Shown: in pieces, positions 30,366 through 30,457 of the stretch
Position numbering within the stretch: the stretch's first letter is position 1
Layout: each line of letters opens with the position of its first letter
Assembly: GCA_051001995.1 (NCBI GenBank)
Contig: JBPCMT010000171.1
Span: 1 to 30,457 of the forward strand
Direction of reading: 5' to 3'
Length of the DNA: 30,457 nt
Origin: CAWEHQ01 sp051001995
GTDB taxonomy: Bacteria > Actinomycetota > Thermoleophilia > Solirubrobacterales > Thermoleophilaceae
Made by a program: the position numbers and the translations under genes
Notes under the pieces: model-generated
Databases searched by the model: none
Told to the model about the DNA's origin: nothing
The model's input: only the letters and a program-made list of their open reading frames with translations

Positions 30366-30457
30366 GTACGGCGCCGGGCGTCGCCCACGCCCGACCGGCT
30401 CGGCGCGCGTGTGCGGCCGCAGTGACACTGGCTGTCGCGGTGGGCGCTGCGGTTTGG

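Noticed and set aside
30366..30457. A hydrophobic reading frame at the right edge (A-A-V-T-L-A-V-A-V-G-A-A-V-W) as the start of another exported protein
   Set aside because: No start codon, ribosome binding site or further sequence is available to support it.

Overview
The window looks like the replication-origin region of a very GC-rich actinobacterium. The best guess is class Thermoleophilia (Solirubrobacterales/Gaiellales-like), for three reasons: the dnaA-dnaN-recF-DUF721-gyrB-gyrA order; an FHA/PP2C/Ser-Thr kinase signalling cluster beside it; and two envelope proteins (a short-tailed membrane CARDB protein starting M-S-F-F-D and an Ig-like secreted protein) of a style I associate with that class. 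The taxonomic call is inference; no rRNA gene is present. There is no phage, IS element, CRISPR array or obvious island. Every gene is dense, high-GC and apparently intact, except the first, which is cut by the window edge.

Layout. (1) 1-3882, minus: a kinase with a polytopic membrane domain, FhaA, FhaB and a PP2C phosphatase that runs off the left edge, a phospho-signalling operon that in other actinobacteria continues into rodA/pbpA/pknB. (2) 4124-7438, plus: membrane CARDB protein, DUF4446 protein, prephenate dehydratase (pheA), HNH endonuclease. (3) 7439-7756: a 318-base gap with a strong hairpin terminator, two more hairpins and, on the minus strand, a 14-codon ORF behind a near-perfect Shine-Dalgarno sequence. 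(4) 7757-17088, minus: gyrA, gyrB, DUF721, recF, dnaN, dnaA. (5) 17393-22368, plus: rpmH, rnpA, yidD, yidC, jag, rsmG, parA, parB, then tRNA-Ile(GAT). (6) 22740-25248, plus: secreted Ig-like protein and a bifunctional-nuclease (DUF151) protein. (7) 25286-27744, minus: class I aminotransferase and D-Ala-D-Ala ligase, translationally coupled. (8) 27654-30365, plus: DUF4126-like membrane protein, alkaline-phosphatase-superfamily hydrolase, GtrA-family membrane protein.

How it works together. Genes diverge at about 17.1-17.4 kb, as expected at an origin. Replication initiation (DnaA, DnaN), recombination (RecF), topology (gyrase), ribosome/RNase P biogenesis (L34, RnpA), membrane insertion (YidD, YidC, Jag) and segregation (ParA, ParB) are arranged in runs with 4-8 base stop/start overlaps. 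Notable signals: a parS-like palindrome lying on the rsmG start codon; DnaA-box-like sites in the dnaA-dnaN gap and as a tight trio inside parA; a DnaA whose DNA-recognition motif reads G-R-N-H-S-T-V instead of G-R-D-H-T-T-V; a long stem that would bury the ribosome binding site of the secreted protein gene; and several genes with a -10 element so close to the start codon that the mRNA is probably leaderless.
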